Shown here in pieces: positions 1 to 6,788 of a stretch of DNA of 11,039 bases (the first letter of the stretch is position 1; each line of letters opens with the position of its first letter). The DNA is from an uncultured Collinsella sp. Its GTDB lineage: Bacteria; Actinomycetota; Coriobacteriia; Coriobacteriales; Coriobacteriaceae. The position numbers and the translations under genes were made by a program. The stretch lies in NCBI GenBank assembly GCA_934646865.1, contig CAKUEU010000059.1, positions 1-11,039 of the forward strand, written 5' to 3'. The notes under the pieces are model-generated. The model was not told where the DNA came from. It made no database searches and was given only the letters and a program-made list of their open reading frames with translations.

Positions 1-119
1 ACGCCGATGGCACCCTTTGCAGCACAAAGCGCCACATTGGCAACGATGCACACCATGCCCGTCAGCGTGCCCACGCGCGCACGGTCGCCCTGCGCACGCT
101 TAACAATCCACTCGACCAT
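1..119 (-). CDS. Probable CDF-family cation efflux transporter, N-terminal fragment
   Basis: Only the first 39 codons are in the window; the gene runs off the left edge. The peptide begins MVEWIVKRAQGDRARVG and continues into a hydrophobic stretch (about residues 18-39, TLTGMVCIVANVALCAAKG). A short charged N-terminus, then a (Y/V)G-x-L-x-G-x-V-x-I-x-x-N pattern, then a helix with a Lys-Gly near its end, is the usual opening of cation diffusion facilitator transporters, which export Zn, Fe or Mn by proton antiport. The ATG at 119 is the earliest possible start because the codon just upstream is TAG, and GGGGGCGG lies 6 nt before it. A TATATA at 145-150 could be its -10 box, but no convincing -35 is seen. 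It follows a terminator, so it is probably a separate transcription unit. The family call rests on one segment and is moderate. Confidence 0.6.
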   Translation of the reverse strand, partial: MVEWIVKRAQGDRARVGTLTGMVCIVANVALCAAKGAIG

Positions 120-198
120 CTACATCCGCCCCCACGGTACTACCTATATATCTATTGCTCAAACGGATTGTAGTGTAGCCACTTTGCCCCACAGATAC

Positions 199-231
199 AA
201 AAAGGCCGCAACCCACACGGGCCACGACCTT
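199..231 (-). terminator. Rho-independent terminator after the EIIC gene
   Basis: Read on the minus strand, AAGGTCGTGGCCC (231-219) pairs with GGGTTGCGGCCTT (214-202) around a GTGT loop. All 13 positions pair, four of them as G-U wobbles, and a run of five T follows (203-199). It lies 38 nt past the EIIC stop codon, so it probably ends the transcript that comes through accDA and EIIC. On the plus strand there is no T run on the other side, so it is not bidirectional. Confidence 0.82.
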
Positions 232-233
232 GG

Positions 234-263
234 AATGTGCCATGCGGGACTGCCCCTTTGTCG
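234..263. repeat. Copy 1 of a ~30-bp repeat flanking the EIIC gene
   Basis: Plus-strand text AATGTGCCATGCGGGACTG (234-252) followed by CCCCTTTGTC (253-262) matches the copy at 1499-1527 with two substitutions and one single-base indel over about 29 positions, in the same orientation. This copy has lost most of the inverted symmetry seen in copy 2. It sits a few bases past the EIIC stop codon, before the terminator. No transposase or coding role is visible. Confidence 0.7.
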
Positions 264-269
264 ATCGAT

Positions 270-1484
270 TTATGCGCTTGCTTCGGCCGTGCTCTTCGAG
301 GTTTCGCGCGAATCGGCCCCGTCTTCTGTCGCCTGTCCCTTCGCCGGCACCACGCCAAAGCAGTAGCTCAGCGCCGCAGACACCGCAAATGCCACACCGC
401 CGGCGGCGCAGCACCACAGCAGGTTCGAGATGCCGCCCGTGGCAAAGCCAATGACCATGAGGACATTCGTCATGCCGATGGTATAGGCCGTAACGTGGCC
501 CACGGCCGCAACAAGGCCTCCGACGGCGCCGCCAATGGCCATGCACGTCAGGCACCTGCCATATTTAAAGCCGCAACCGTACAGCGCCGGCTCGCTTACG
601 CCGCCAAGAACACCCGAGATTGAATAGCCCAGCATGAGCGCCTTCTCGTCCTTATCCGCAACGCGAAGCGACGCGCCAAAGGGCATGCCCCAAACGGCGA
701 ACGTTGCCATCGTCGCGGCGATCAGAATGCACGAATCCGTTCCCACACTCATAAACTGCGCATAGGCGAGCGATAGGACAACGTTGCTGACGCCGGCGAT
801 CTTAAGAAACTCCCAGCCCGCGGCAAGCCCCATGAGCGTGAGCAGCGACACGATGCCACCGGAATTGCCAAGCATAAACATAAGCTGGCCCAACAGCATG
901 CCTAGATAGCTGCCCGCCGGCGCCGTAATACACAGCGCAACCGGAACCATGACGAGCATGGTTGCAAACGGAACGAACGAAAACGCCACGGCCTTAGGGA
1001 TAACGCGCTGAAAGAAACACTCCACTCGCCATAACACGGGCACCGAAATGAGAACCGGAATAACAGTCGTCGTGTAATCGTTGACCGGTGCGGGGAGCAG
1101 CCCATACACGGAAGTCATCGATGCCCCCGTCGTCGAAGCGGCATCGACGAGCTTAAGCAAATCGGGCGCAATCAATACGCCGCCCAGCATCATGCCCAGC
1201 TGCTCCGAGCAACCGAGCTGGCGGGCGGCCGCCCAACCAAGATAAATGGGCAAAAAGTAGTAGCCGGCGTTATAGAGCCAGCTGTAGAACAGGCGATAGA
1301 TTTCGGAATCGGCAGACCACAGGCCCAGCATGCCTTCGCCCATAATGACGGCGACGGTGCGGAACAATGCCGCGCAGACAATAAACGGCAGCGCCGACAT
1401 CATGCTTTTGGACAGATAGTCCACCACGGCCATGGCGTTTGATGAAACCGTCGTTGTAAACGAGGTGTTAGAAACTTGTGACAT
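270..1484 (-). CDS. Stand-alone PTS EIIC permease, beta-glucoside/sucrose-like (Glc superfamily)
   Basis: A 404-residue polytopic membrane protein resembling the EIIC domain of BglF/sucrose-type permeases, which move a sugar across the membrane while it is phosphorylated. Family-like blocks are PIYLGWAAARQLG (about 79-91), an APDLL segment where relatives have HPD (106-110), YTTTVIPVLISVPVLW (137-152), an IPKAVAF...PF segment (162-173) and GVSEPALYG (295-303). The last matches the GITEPAIYG signature, whose Glu (here Glu298) binds sugar. There is no EIIB (no CxxT phosphorylation loop) and no EIIA domain, and no neighbouring gene supplies them. The C-terminus (about 381-404) is a short hydrophilic tail. 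The ATG at 1484 is chosen because GGGAAAGG lies just upstream and all residues before it look non-coding; it also lies 40 nt after the accDA stop. It is probably co-transcribed with the fab operon, but a ~30-bp repeat sits on each side. Substrate unknown. Confidence 0.85.
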   Translation of the reverse strand: MSQVSNTSFTTTVSSNAMAVVDYLSKSMMSALPFIVCAALFRTVAVIMGEGMLGLWSADSEIYRLFYSWLYNAGYYFLPIYLGWAAARQLGCSEQLGMMLGGVLIAPDLLKLVDAASTTGASMTSVYGLLPAPVNDYTTTVIPVLISVPVLWRVECFFQRVIPKAVAFSFVPFATMLVMVPVALCITAPAGSYLGMLLGQLMFMLGNSGGIVSLLTLMGLAAGWEFLKIAGVSNVVLSLAYAQFMSVGTDSCILIAATMATFAVWGMPFGASLRVADKDEKALMLGYSISGVLGGVSEPALYGCGFKYGRCLTCMAIGGAVGGLVAAVGHVTAYTIGMTNVLMVIGFATGGISNLLWCCAAGGVAFAVSAALSYCFGVVPAKGQATEDGADSRETSKSTAEASA

Positions 1485-1498
1485 GGAACGCCTTTCCC

Positions 1499-1530
1499 AA
1501 TGTGACATGCGGACTGTCCCTTTGTCACAT
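1499..1530. repeat. Copy 2 of the ~30-bp repeat, palindromic, overlapping the accDA stop codon
   Basis: ATGTGACA (1500-1507) and TGTCACAT (1523-1530) form perfect 8-bp inverted arms. Inside them GGAC (1511-1514) and GTCC (1516-1519) continue the symmetry around a central T, with three unpaired positions between outer and inner arms. The stretch GGACTGTCCCTTTGTC is shared with copy 1 at 234-263. On the minus strand this element contributes the final Met codon and the TGA stop of accDA. There is no T run after it in the direction of transcription, so it is not a standard terminator. Confidence 0.75.
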
Positions 1531-3249
1531 CGTGCGGTACCGACCGATTGTGCGGTACTTTTCGTAGCGGAGGTTTGTGAGGGTCGCGTCGTCGAGCTGC
1601 CCAAGCGTATCGAAGGCATCAAATGCCGAGGATATGACGGCGCCGGCGATCTCCTCATGCGACAGGCCCCTATCGTCAACGATGCCGTCGATGATGCCGA
1701 GCGCCAGCAGATCGGGGGCCGTGAGTTTAAGCGCCTCGGCAGCCTCATTCGCGCGCTCGGTATCCTTCCACAGGATCGACGCACAGGCCTCGGGGCTCAC
1801 GACCGAATAGGCCGAGCTCGAGAGCATCAGGATGCGGTCGGCCACGGACAGCGCCAGCGCGCCACCAGAGCCGCCCTCGCCTGTCACCACCGAGACAATC
1901 GGCGTCTTAAGGCCGCTCATCTCCATGAGATTCTGGGCAATCGCCTCGCCCTGGCCGCGCTCCTCGGCACCGATGCCGCAAAACGCGCCCGAAGTATCAA
2001 CCAGGCACAGAACCGGCCGGCCAAATTTCTCGGCTTGGTGCATCAGGCGACGTGCCTTGCGGTATCCCTCGGGATGTGCCATACCAAAGTTGTGACGCAT
2101 GCGCTCTTTGGTCGTGGTGCCGCGCTCGATGGCGATGACCGTTACGGGGCGTCCGTCTTTCCAGCCAATGCCAGCCACCACAGCAGCGTCGTCGCCAAAG
2201 TAGCGGTCCCCGTGCAGCTCCACAAATCCATCCAGGCCCAGCGAGATCATCTCACCTGCCGTGGCGCGATCTGCCGAGCGGGTCTGCTTGACAATCTCGA
2301 GCGCGGTTTTTGGTGCGGCCGAGCGCTTGAACAAGTGTCCCAACTTTTTGCCGCGGCGACCCGTATGCACGATCTCATGCGGTGCCCCCAGGACGGGCGC
2401 GTGCCCTTCGTGCAGCGCCAGCAGCTCGCCTACCGTGAGCGCAATCTCGCCACGCGGAACAACGGCATCGCAAAAGCCGTGCTCCAGCAAAAACTCGGAG
2501 CGCTGGAATCCCTTGGGCAGGCGTTTGTGCATGTTCTGCTCGATCACGCGCGGGCCGGCAAATGCCGTCAGGGCATCGGGCTCGGCCAGGATAATGTCGC
2601 CCTCCATGGCAAAGCTCGCGGTTACACCTCCGGTCGTGGGGTCCGTGAGCACCGTGATATACAGACCGCCCGCCTCGCTGTGGCGCCTAACCGCCGCAGA
2701 AATCTTGGCCATCTGCATAAGCGACGTCACACCCTCTTGCATGCGCGCGCCGCCCGAAACGGTAAAACCGACAACCGGCAATCCCAGCTCGGTCGCACGC
2801 TCAAATGTGCGACAGATCTTCTCGCCCACCACGGAGCCCATCGAGCCCATCATAAAGTTGGCGTCCATAAAGAAGAGCGCCGTATCGCAACCGCAGATCT
2901 TGCCCCTGCCGCACACGACGGCATCGCGCTCGCCCGAACGCTCGCTCACGCTCTTGAGCTTGTCGGCATAGCCGGGAAACGAGAGGAAGTCCTCTGACGC
3001 CAGTTCGGCATCCCACTCCTCAAAGGTACCCGCGTCGACCGTCATGCGCATGCGCGCGCGACCGCTCACGCGAAAATGCTTGCCGCAACGGGGGCACACC
3101 TCGAGGTTGTCGTGCAGGCGTGCCTCATCTATCACACGGCGGCACTCCGGACACTTGATAAACACGTGGCGCGCGGGAAACTCGGCGCACGACTCGGTTA
3201 TCGGTCCCTCAAGGACATTGACCGTCTTCGCTTTTCTATTCATCAGCAT
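1525..3249 (-). CDS. accDA: Acetyl-CoA carboxylase carboxyltransferase, fused beta (AccD) and alpha (AccA) subunits
   Basis: Transfers CO2 from carboxybiotin on AccB to acetyl-CoA, giving malonyl-CoA. The 574-residue chain joins both carboxyltransferase subunits. The AccD part (about 1-285) has a zinc ribbon with Cys33, Cys36, Cys52 and Cys55, then SGGARMQEG (165-173) and DPTTGGVTASFA (203-214). After a basic linker the AccA part (about 314-574) has ELHGDRYFGDD (344-354), AHPEGYRKA (391-399), GEGGSGGALAL (457-467) and SPEACASILWK (485-495). E. coli AccD and AccA are 304 and 319 residues, so the fusion lacks roughly the first 60 residues of AccA. The start at 3249 has GGGG 7 nt upstream, inside the end of accC, which it overlaps by 14 nt; an ATG two codons later (3243) is a weaker choice. 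The TGA stop comes from the palindromic repeat. The reading frame is open across the junction, so the fusion is not a track artefact within this sequence. Confidence 0.95.
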   Translation of the reverse strand: MLMNRKAKTVNVLEGPITESCAEFPARHVFIKCPECRRVIDEARLHDNLEVCPRCGKHFRVSGRARMRMTVDAGTFEEWDAELASEDFLSFPGYADKLKSVSERSGERDAVVCGRGKICGCDTALFFMDANFMMGSMGSVVGEKICRTFERATELGLPVVGFTVSGGARMQEGVTSLMQMAKISAAVRRHSEAGGLYITVLTDPTTGGVTASFAMEGDIILAEPDALTAFAGPRVIEQNMHKRLPKGFQRSEFLLEHGFCDAVVPRGEIALTVGELLALHEGHAPVLGAPHEIVHTGRRGKKLGHLFKRSAAPKTALEIVKQTRSADRATAGEMISLGLDGFVELHGDRYFGDDAAVVAGIGWKDGRPVTVIAIERGTTTKERMRHNFGMAHPEGYRKARRLMHQAEKFGRPVLCLVDTSGAFCGIGAEERGQGEAIAQNLMEMSGLKTPIVSVVTGEGGSGGALALSVADRILMLSSSAYSVVSPEACASILWKDTERANEAAEALKLTAPDLLALGIIDGIVDDRGLSHEEIAGAVISSAFDAFDTLGQLDDATLTNLRYEKYRTIGRYRTM

Positions 3250-4579
3250 AGAGATGCCCCATCAGATCGGTGTGATACATGCCCGACAAGAACTCGTCGT
3301 TTGCCAGCACGTCAAGCTGAAGCTCACTGTTTTCGCTCACGCCCTCAATCACGAGCTCGCCCAGGGCAGAGCGCATCTTGCGAATGGCGCCGTCGCGCGT
3401 GGGCGCACACACGATGAGCTTGCCGAGCATGGAGTCGTAGTACGGCGGAACTTTCGCTCCGGTAAACATGGCGGAATCCCAGCGCACGCGCGGGCCACCC
3501 GGCACACGCAACGCGGTGACCGTTCCGCACGACGGCAGAAAGTCCGGCGTTTCGGCATTGATGCGGCACTCCATGGCGTGGTTGCGCACCGGCATGTCCT
3601 CCTGCTCAAAGGGCAGAGGCTGGCCGGCTGCCACGCGCAGTTGCCACTTGACCAAGTCGGTATCGGTCACGAACTCCGTAACCGGATGCTCCACCTGCAA
3701 GCGCGTGTTCATTTCCATAAAGTAGAAATTGCCGTCGTCCGAATACAGGAACTCGATGGTACCGGCTCCTTCGTAGCCGACGGCACGAGCTAGGTCGCGT
3801 GCCGCCTTGTGCATACGGGCACGAATATCATCGTGCCCATCGAGGCACGGCGCGGGGCTCTCCTCGATCAGCTTTTGGTTGCGGCGCTGCACCGAGCACT
3901 CGCGCTCGCCGAGCGAAAACACATGGCCCTGTTTATCGGCCATAATCTGCACCTCGACATGGTGCGCCGGGGCCACGAACTTCTCCATGTAGCACTCGCC
4001 GTCGCCAAAAACGGCCTCGCCCTCGGCACGTGCTTCAATAAAGGCCTTTGCCGCATCCTCCACGCGCTCGACCTTGCGAATGCCACGACCGCCGCCGCCC
4101 GCACGAGCCTTGATGAGCACGGGGCAGCCGATGCGCTCGGCCTCGGCCGTCGCCTCCTCGGGGCTTTTGAGCAAATCGCAGCCCGGCACGATGGGCACGC
4201 CCGCCGCGGCAGCCGTTCGACGTGCGGCGTCCTTGTCGCCCATGCTGTCGATGACCTCAGCCGAGGGACCAACAAACGCCAGACCGTACTTGTCGCAGTC
4301 GCGCACGAAGCTCGCCTTCTCGGAAAAGAAACCGTAGCCAGGATGGATCGCCTTAGCTCCCGACTTTACGGCACAGGTGAGCACGGCATCGTCGTTGAGA
4401 TAGCTCTCGGCAAGACGCGGGCCGCCGATGCAATACGCCTCGTCGGCAAGCTGCACGTGCAGCGCGTCCGCATCGGCCGTGGAATAAACGGCGACGGTCT
4501 TGATGCCCATATCGCGGCACGCGCGGATAACACGGACCGCGACTTCGCCGCGGTTGGCGATGAGCACTTTGTCGAACAT
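3236..4579 (-). CDS. accC: Biotin carboxylase subunit of acetyl-CoA carboxylase
   Basis: Uses ATP and bicarbonate to carboxylate the biotin on AccB, the first half-reaction of acetyl-CoA carboxylase. At 447 residues it matches the usual ~449. The N-terminal domain opens with FDKVLIANRGEVAVRVIRA (2-20). The ATP-grasp domain has Lys116, IKARAGGGGRGIRKV (156-170, the glycine-rich lid), HHVEVQIMAD (206-215), the GERECSVQRRNQKLIEESPAP block (224-244) and EMNTRLQVEHP (289-299). The C-terminal domain has MECRINAE (336-343). The ATG at 4579 is chosen over an open extension upstream because AAGGAAGG precedes it and homology starts there. It lies 10 nt after fabZ and overlaps accDA by 14 nt, which suggests coupled translation of the two catalytic components. 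No defect seen. Confidence 0.97.
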   Translation of the reverse strand: MFDKVLIANRGEVAVRVIRACRDMGIKTVAVYSTADADALHVQLADEAYCIGGPRLAESYLNDDAVLTCAVKSGAKAIHPGYGFFSEKASFVRDCDKYGLAFVGPSAEVIDSMGDKDAARRTAAAAGVPIVPGCDLLKSPEEATAEAERIGCPVLIKARAGGGGRGIRKVERVEDAAKAFIEARAEGEAVFGDGECYMEKFVAPAHHVEVQIMADKQGHVFSLGERECSVQRRNQKLIEESPAPCLDGHDDIRARMHKAARDLARAVGYEGAGTIEFLYSDDGNFYFMEMNTRLQVEHPVTEFVTDTDLVKWQLRVAAGQPLPFEQEDMPVRNHAMECRINAETPDFLPSCGTVTALRVPGGPRVRWDSAMFTGAKVPPYYDSMLGKLIVCAPTRDGAIRKMRSALGELVIEGVSENSELQLDVLANDEFLSGMYHTDLMGHLYADE

Positions 4580-4589
4580 GAAGCCTTCC

Positions 4590-5012
4590 TTAACTTTCGT
4601 GCATGAGTGCAAAAGACATATCGGCGCGGCAGCAAACCTCACCGTTGACGCTCGCGGTACCCGTCGCAAAGCGGAACGGCCCGTGTGCACGCGTGATGGA
4701 GCACACCAGATCCACCGTGTCGCCCGGGCGCACCGGACGCTTAAAGCGCACCTTGTCCAGACTCGTGTAGAACGGCGTCGCGCCGCGCGCCTCCTCATCG
4801 CCCATCAGCAGCACGCAGCAGTTTTGGGCGAGCATCTCGCACTGAATCACGCCGGGGACGATCGGGTTTCCCGGAAAATGCCCCTGCAAAAAGAACTCGT
4901 CGCCCGTAATCTTGATCTTGCCGTGGGCCTCGTCGCCCACCAGCTCCGCCTCATCGAGCAAGAGCATGGGCTCGCGATGCGGCAACAGTTCCTTAAGCTC
5001 TTCTTTGTTCAT
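4590..5012 (-). CDS. fabZ: 3-hydroxyacyl-ACP dehydratase FabZ
   Basis: Removes water from 3-hydroxyacyl-ACP to give trans-2-enoyl-ACP in each elongation round. With the ATG at 5012 the protein has 140 residues and begins MNKEELKELLPHREPMLLLD, as FabZ proteins do. The hot-dog active site reads GHFPGNPIVPGVIQCEMLAQ, with catalytic His45 and Glu59 at the 14-residue spacing of E. coli FabZ (His54 and Glu68). AGGTG lies 6 nt before this ATG. An in-frame GTG at 5021, directly after the accB stop, would add three residues and also has a GAGGAT upstream, so the start is not fully settled. It is the only dehydratase in the window; no isomerase such as FabM or FabA accompanies it. It is also one of only two of the ten fab/acc genes not ending in TAG (here TAA). 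Confidence 0.94.
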   Translation of the reverse strand: MNKEELKELLPHREPMLLLDEAELVGDEAHGKIKITGDEFFLQGHFPGNPIVPGVIQCEMLAQNCCVLLMGDEEARGATPFYTSLDKVRFKRPVRPGDTVDLVCSITRAHGPFRFATGTASVNGEVCCRADMSFALMHES

Positions 5013-5021
5013 GGATATCAC

Positions 5022-5498
5022 CTATCCGATCCTCATGAGGCAGCTGCCGAATTCCACGAGGTCGCCGTCGGCTACGCAGATCTCGAGCACCTCGCCGTCC
5101 GCCTCTGCCGTCACCTCGTTGAGGACCTTCATGGCCTCAATGATGCAGAGCGTCTCGCCGGCCTTGACCTTGGAGCCCACGCGTACAAACGGCTCGTCGC
5201 CCGGCGCCGGGGCAGCGTAGAAGACGCCGACCATGGGAGCGGTCACCTCGGTGCCCTTGGGCTCCGGCGCGGCGGCAGGTGCCTGCGCGGCAGGTTCCGT
5301 TGCGGCGGCAGGCATAGCGACAGGAGCCACTGCCGGGGCAGTCACGGCACCCGGCATAGGCATGGGCACGGCAACCGGCTGCGCGGTGCTCGCGCGCTCG
5401 AGCTCGACCGCGGTGCCATCGGGCTCCTCAACGCGCACGCGCGTGAGGCCGCGGTCCTCCATCACATCAGCTATCTCGGCAAGTCTTTTGGAATCCAT
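5022..5498 (-). CDS. accB: Biotin carboxyl carrier protein of acetyl-CoA carboxylase
   Basis: Carries the biotin that shuttles CO2 from AccC to the carboxyltransferase. It has 158 residues, close to the 156 of E. coli. Domains: a short N-terminal helical region (1-35) that in the family contacts AccC, an Ala/Pro/Met-rich flexible linker (about 39-80), and a C-terminal biotinyl domain (about 83-158). The domain holds PMVGVFYAAPAPGDEPFV and the biotin site EAMKV with Lys124 as the modified residue. The ATG at 5498 has GAGGAG upstream, and that Shine-Dalgarno sequence is formed by the last codons of fabF; only 3 nt separate the two genes. The divergent birA at the right end is the expected biotinylating enzyme. 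Regulation is probably as part of the fab transcript. Confidence 0.97.
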   Translation of the reverse strand: MDSKRLAEIADVMEDRGLTRVRVEEPDGTAVELERASTAQPVAVPMPMPGAVTAPAVAPVAMPAAATEPAAQAPAAAPEPKGTEVTAPMVGVFYAAPAPGDEPFVRVGSKVKAGETLCIIEAMKVLNEVTAEADGEVLEICVADGDLVEFGSCLMRIG

Positions 5499-5501
5499 GC
5501 T

Positions 5502-6749
5502 CTAGCTCCTCGTATATCTACGCAGCGCGATGGCGGCGTTGTGGCCGCCAAAGCCCAGGTTGGTCGAAAGCGCCCAGGTAAGGTCGGCGCGAACCGCGCG
5601 ATTGGGCGTGTAATCAAGATCGCAGGCGGGATCGGGCGTGTGGTAGTTAATGGTCGGGGGCACCACGCCCTGCCCGAGCGCCATGGCACAGGCCATGACC
5701 TCGATGGCACCCGTGGCACCGATCATGTGGCCGGTCATCGACTTAGTCGACGAGACATGTGCGGCGCGTGCCGCGTCCTCGCCGAGCGCGCGCTTAATGC
5801 CCGCCGTCTCGGACGAATCGTTGAGTTTAGTCGAGGTTCCGTGAGCGTTGATGTAGAGGCCCTCGGAAGGCTTAACGTCGCCCTCGGCCACCGCCAGCGA
5901 TATCGCACGGGCAATGCCGGCAGCCTCGGGATCGGGACTCGTGATGTGGTAGGCGTCATCGGTGTTGCCGTAGCCCACGACCTCGGCATAAATGTGTGCA
6001 CCGCGCGCCTGCGCATGTTCCATGCCCTCCAGCACGAGCACGCAGGCGCCCTCGCCCATCACAAAGCCGTCGCGGTCTGCATCGAACGGGCGGCAAGCCG
6101 CCGACGGGTCAGGATTAGTGGTGAGTGCACGGCAGGACGTAAAGCCTGCAACGGCATCGGGGATAATGGCCGCCTCGGCTCCGCCCGCGAGGATCGCGTC
6201 GGCATAGCCATGCTTGATGGCGCGGAACGCCTCACCCACGGCATGGGCCGAGGTCGCGCAAGCAGTCACGACGGGCAGGGTCGGCCCCTTTGCCTTGTGG
6301 CGGATCGCGATATTGCCCGAAGCCATATTGGGGATCATCATCGCAATCATGTATGGCGATGCGCGGCGGGGCCCACGATCGGCGATCGTGTGGACGTTGT
6401 CGACGAGCGTCTGCATGCCGCCCACGCCTGAACCCACGTAGACGCCCAGGCGCTCGCGATCGATGGCGCCTTCGACATCAAAGCCCGCATCGTGCATGGC
6501 CTCGTCCGACGCCGCCAGTGCAAACTGAACGCAGGGATCCAGGTGCTTGGCATCGTGCTTGCCAAAGTAGTCGTTGCCGTCAAAGCCTTTGACCTCGGCC
6601 GCCACCTTGACGGCAAACGCATCCGTATCGAAGTGCGTAATCGGGCCGATGCCACAGGTCCCGGCGCACATGGCCGCCCAGGTGGCAAGCGCGGTGTTGC
6701 CGAGCGGCGATACGGCACCGATGCCGGTGATTGCAACTCTCTGTTCCAT
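5502..6749 (-). CDS. fabF: 3-oxoacyl-ACP synthase II (elongating condensing enzyme)
   Basis: Condenses malonyl-ACP with a growing acyl-ACP. The 415-residue protein has the full thiolase-fold triad Cys164 (in VVTACATSAHAVGEAF), His303 (in NAHGTSTKLND) and His341 (in KSMTGHMIGATG), almost the same numbering as E. coli FabF (Cys163, His303, His340). Other family blocks are VAITGIGAVSPLG (5-17), GSGVGGM (106-112) and LSTNLGFGGHNAA near the C-terminus. The ATG at 6749 is chosen because GAGGAG lies exactly 6 nt upstream; an in-frame TTG at 6767 would put that site inside the gene. It follows fabG by 39 nt and precedes accB by 3 nt. No second elongating synthase (FabB) is present, so FabF is probably responsible for all elongation unless another copy exists elsewhere. 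Confidence 0.97.
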   Translation of the reverse strand: MEQRVAITGIGAVSPLGNTALATWAAMCAGTCGIGPITHFDTDAFAVKVAAEVKGFDGNDYFGKHDAKHLDPCVQFALAASDEAMHDAGFDVEGAIDRERLGVYVGSGVGGMQTLVDNVHTIADRGPRRASPYMIAMMIPNMASGNIAIRHKAKGPTLPVVTACATSAHAVGEAFRAIKHGYADAILAGGAEAAIIPDAVAGFTSCRALTTNPDPSAACRPFDADRDGFVMGEGACVLVLEGMEHAQARGAHIYAEVVGYGNTDDAYHITSPDPEAAGIARAISLAVAEGDVKPSEGLYINAHGTSTKLNDSSETAGIKRALGEDAARAAHVSSTKSMTGHMIGATGAIEVMACAMALGQGVVPPTINYHTPDPACDLDYTPNRAVRADLTWALSTNLGFGGHNAAIALRRYTRS

Positions 6750-6755
6750 CTTGGT

Positions 6756-6761
6756 CTCCTC
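6756..6761 (-). promoter_or_regulatory. Ribosome binding site that fixes the fabF start
   Basis: GAGGAG on the minus strand, 6 nt before the ATG at 6749. It decides between this ATG and an upstream in-frame TTG at 6767, which it would otherwise lie within. Confidence 0.8.
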
Positions 6762-6788
6762 ATTCAAGCCGTTCTTCGGCCCTGGTTT

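Noticed and set aside
120..198. Promoter for the CDF gene around TATATA (145-150).
   Set aside because: The box is plausible as a -10, but the hexamer 17 bp upstream (CTACAA) is a poor -35, so I did not list it as a feature.
1485..1784. Upstream extension of the EIIC reading frame by 100 codons.
   Set aside because: The added residues are Arg/Ser-rich, are antisense-frame shadows of the accDA 3' end, and lack homology. A good ribosome site precedes the ATG at 1484.
1432..2997. Long plus-strand open frame of 521 codons opposite accDA and the EIIC start.
   Set aside because: It lies antisense to clear homologues, crosses two genes, and its product has no recognisable domain. Long antisense frames are common opposite GC-rich genes.
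4500..6431. Long plus-strand open frame of 643 codons opposite accC, fabZ, accB and fabF.
   Set aside because: It spans four confidently identified minus-strand genes and reads as a low-complexity His/Arg/Ala-rich shadow product.
6750..6788. Small hairpin GCCG-AAGAA-CGGC in the fabG-fabF gap.
   Set aside because: The stem is only 4 bp plus wobble pairs and no T run follows. It is unlikely to end transcription.
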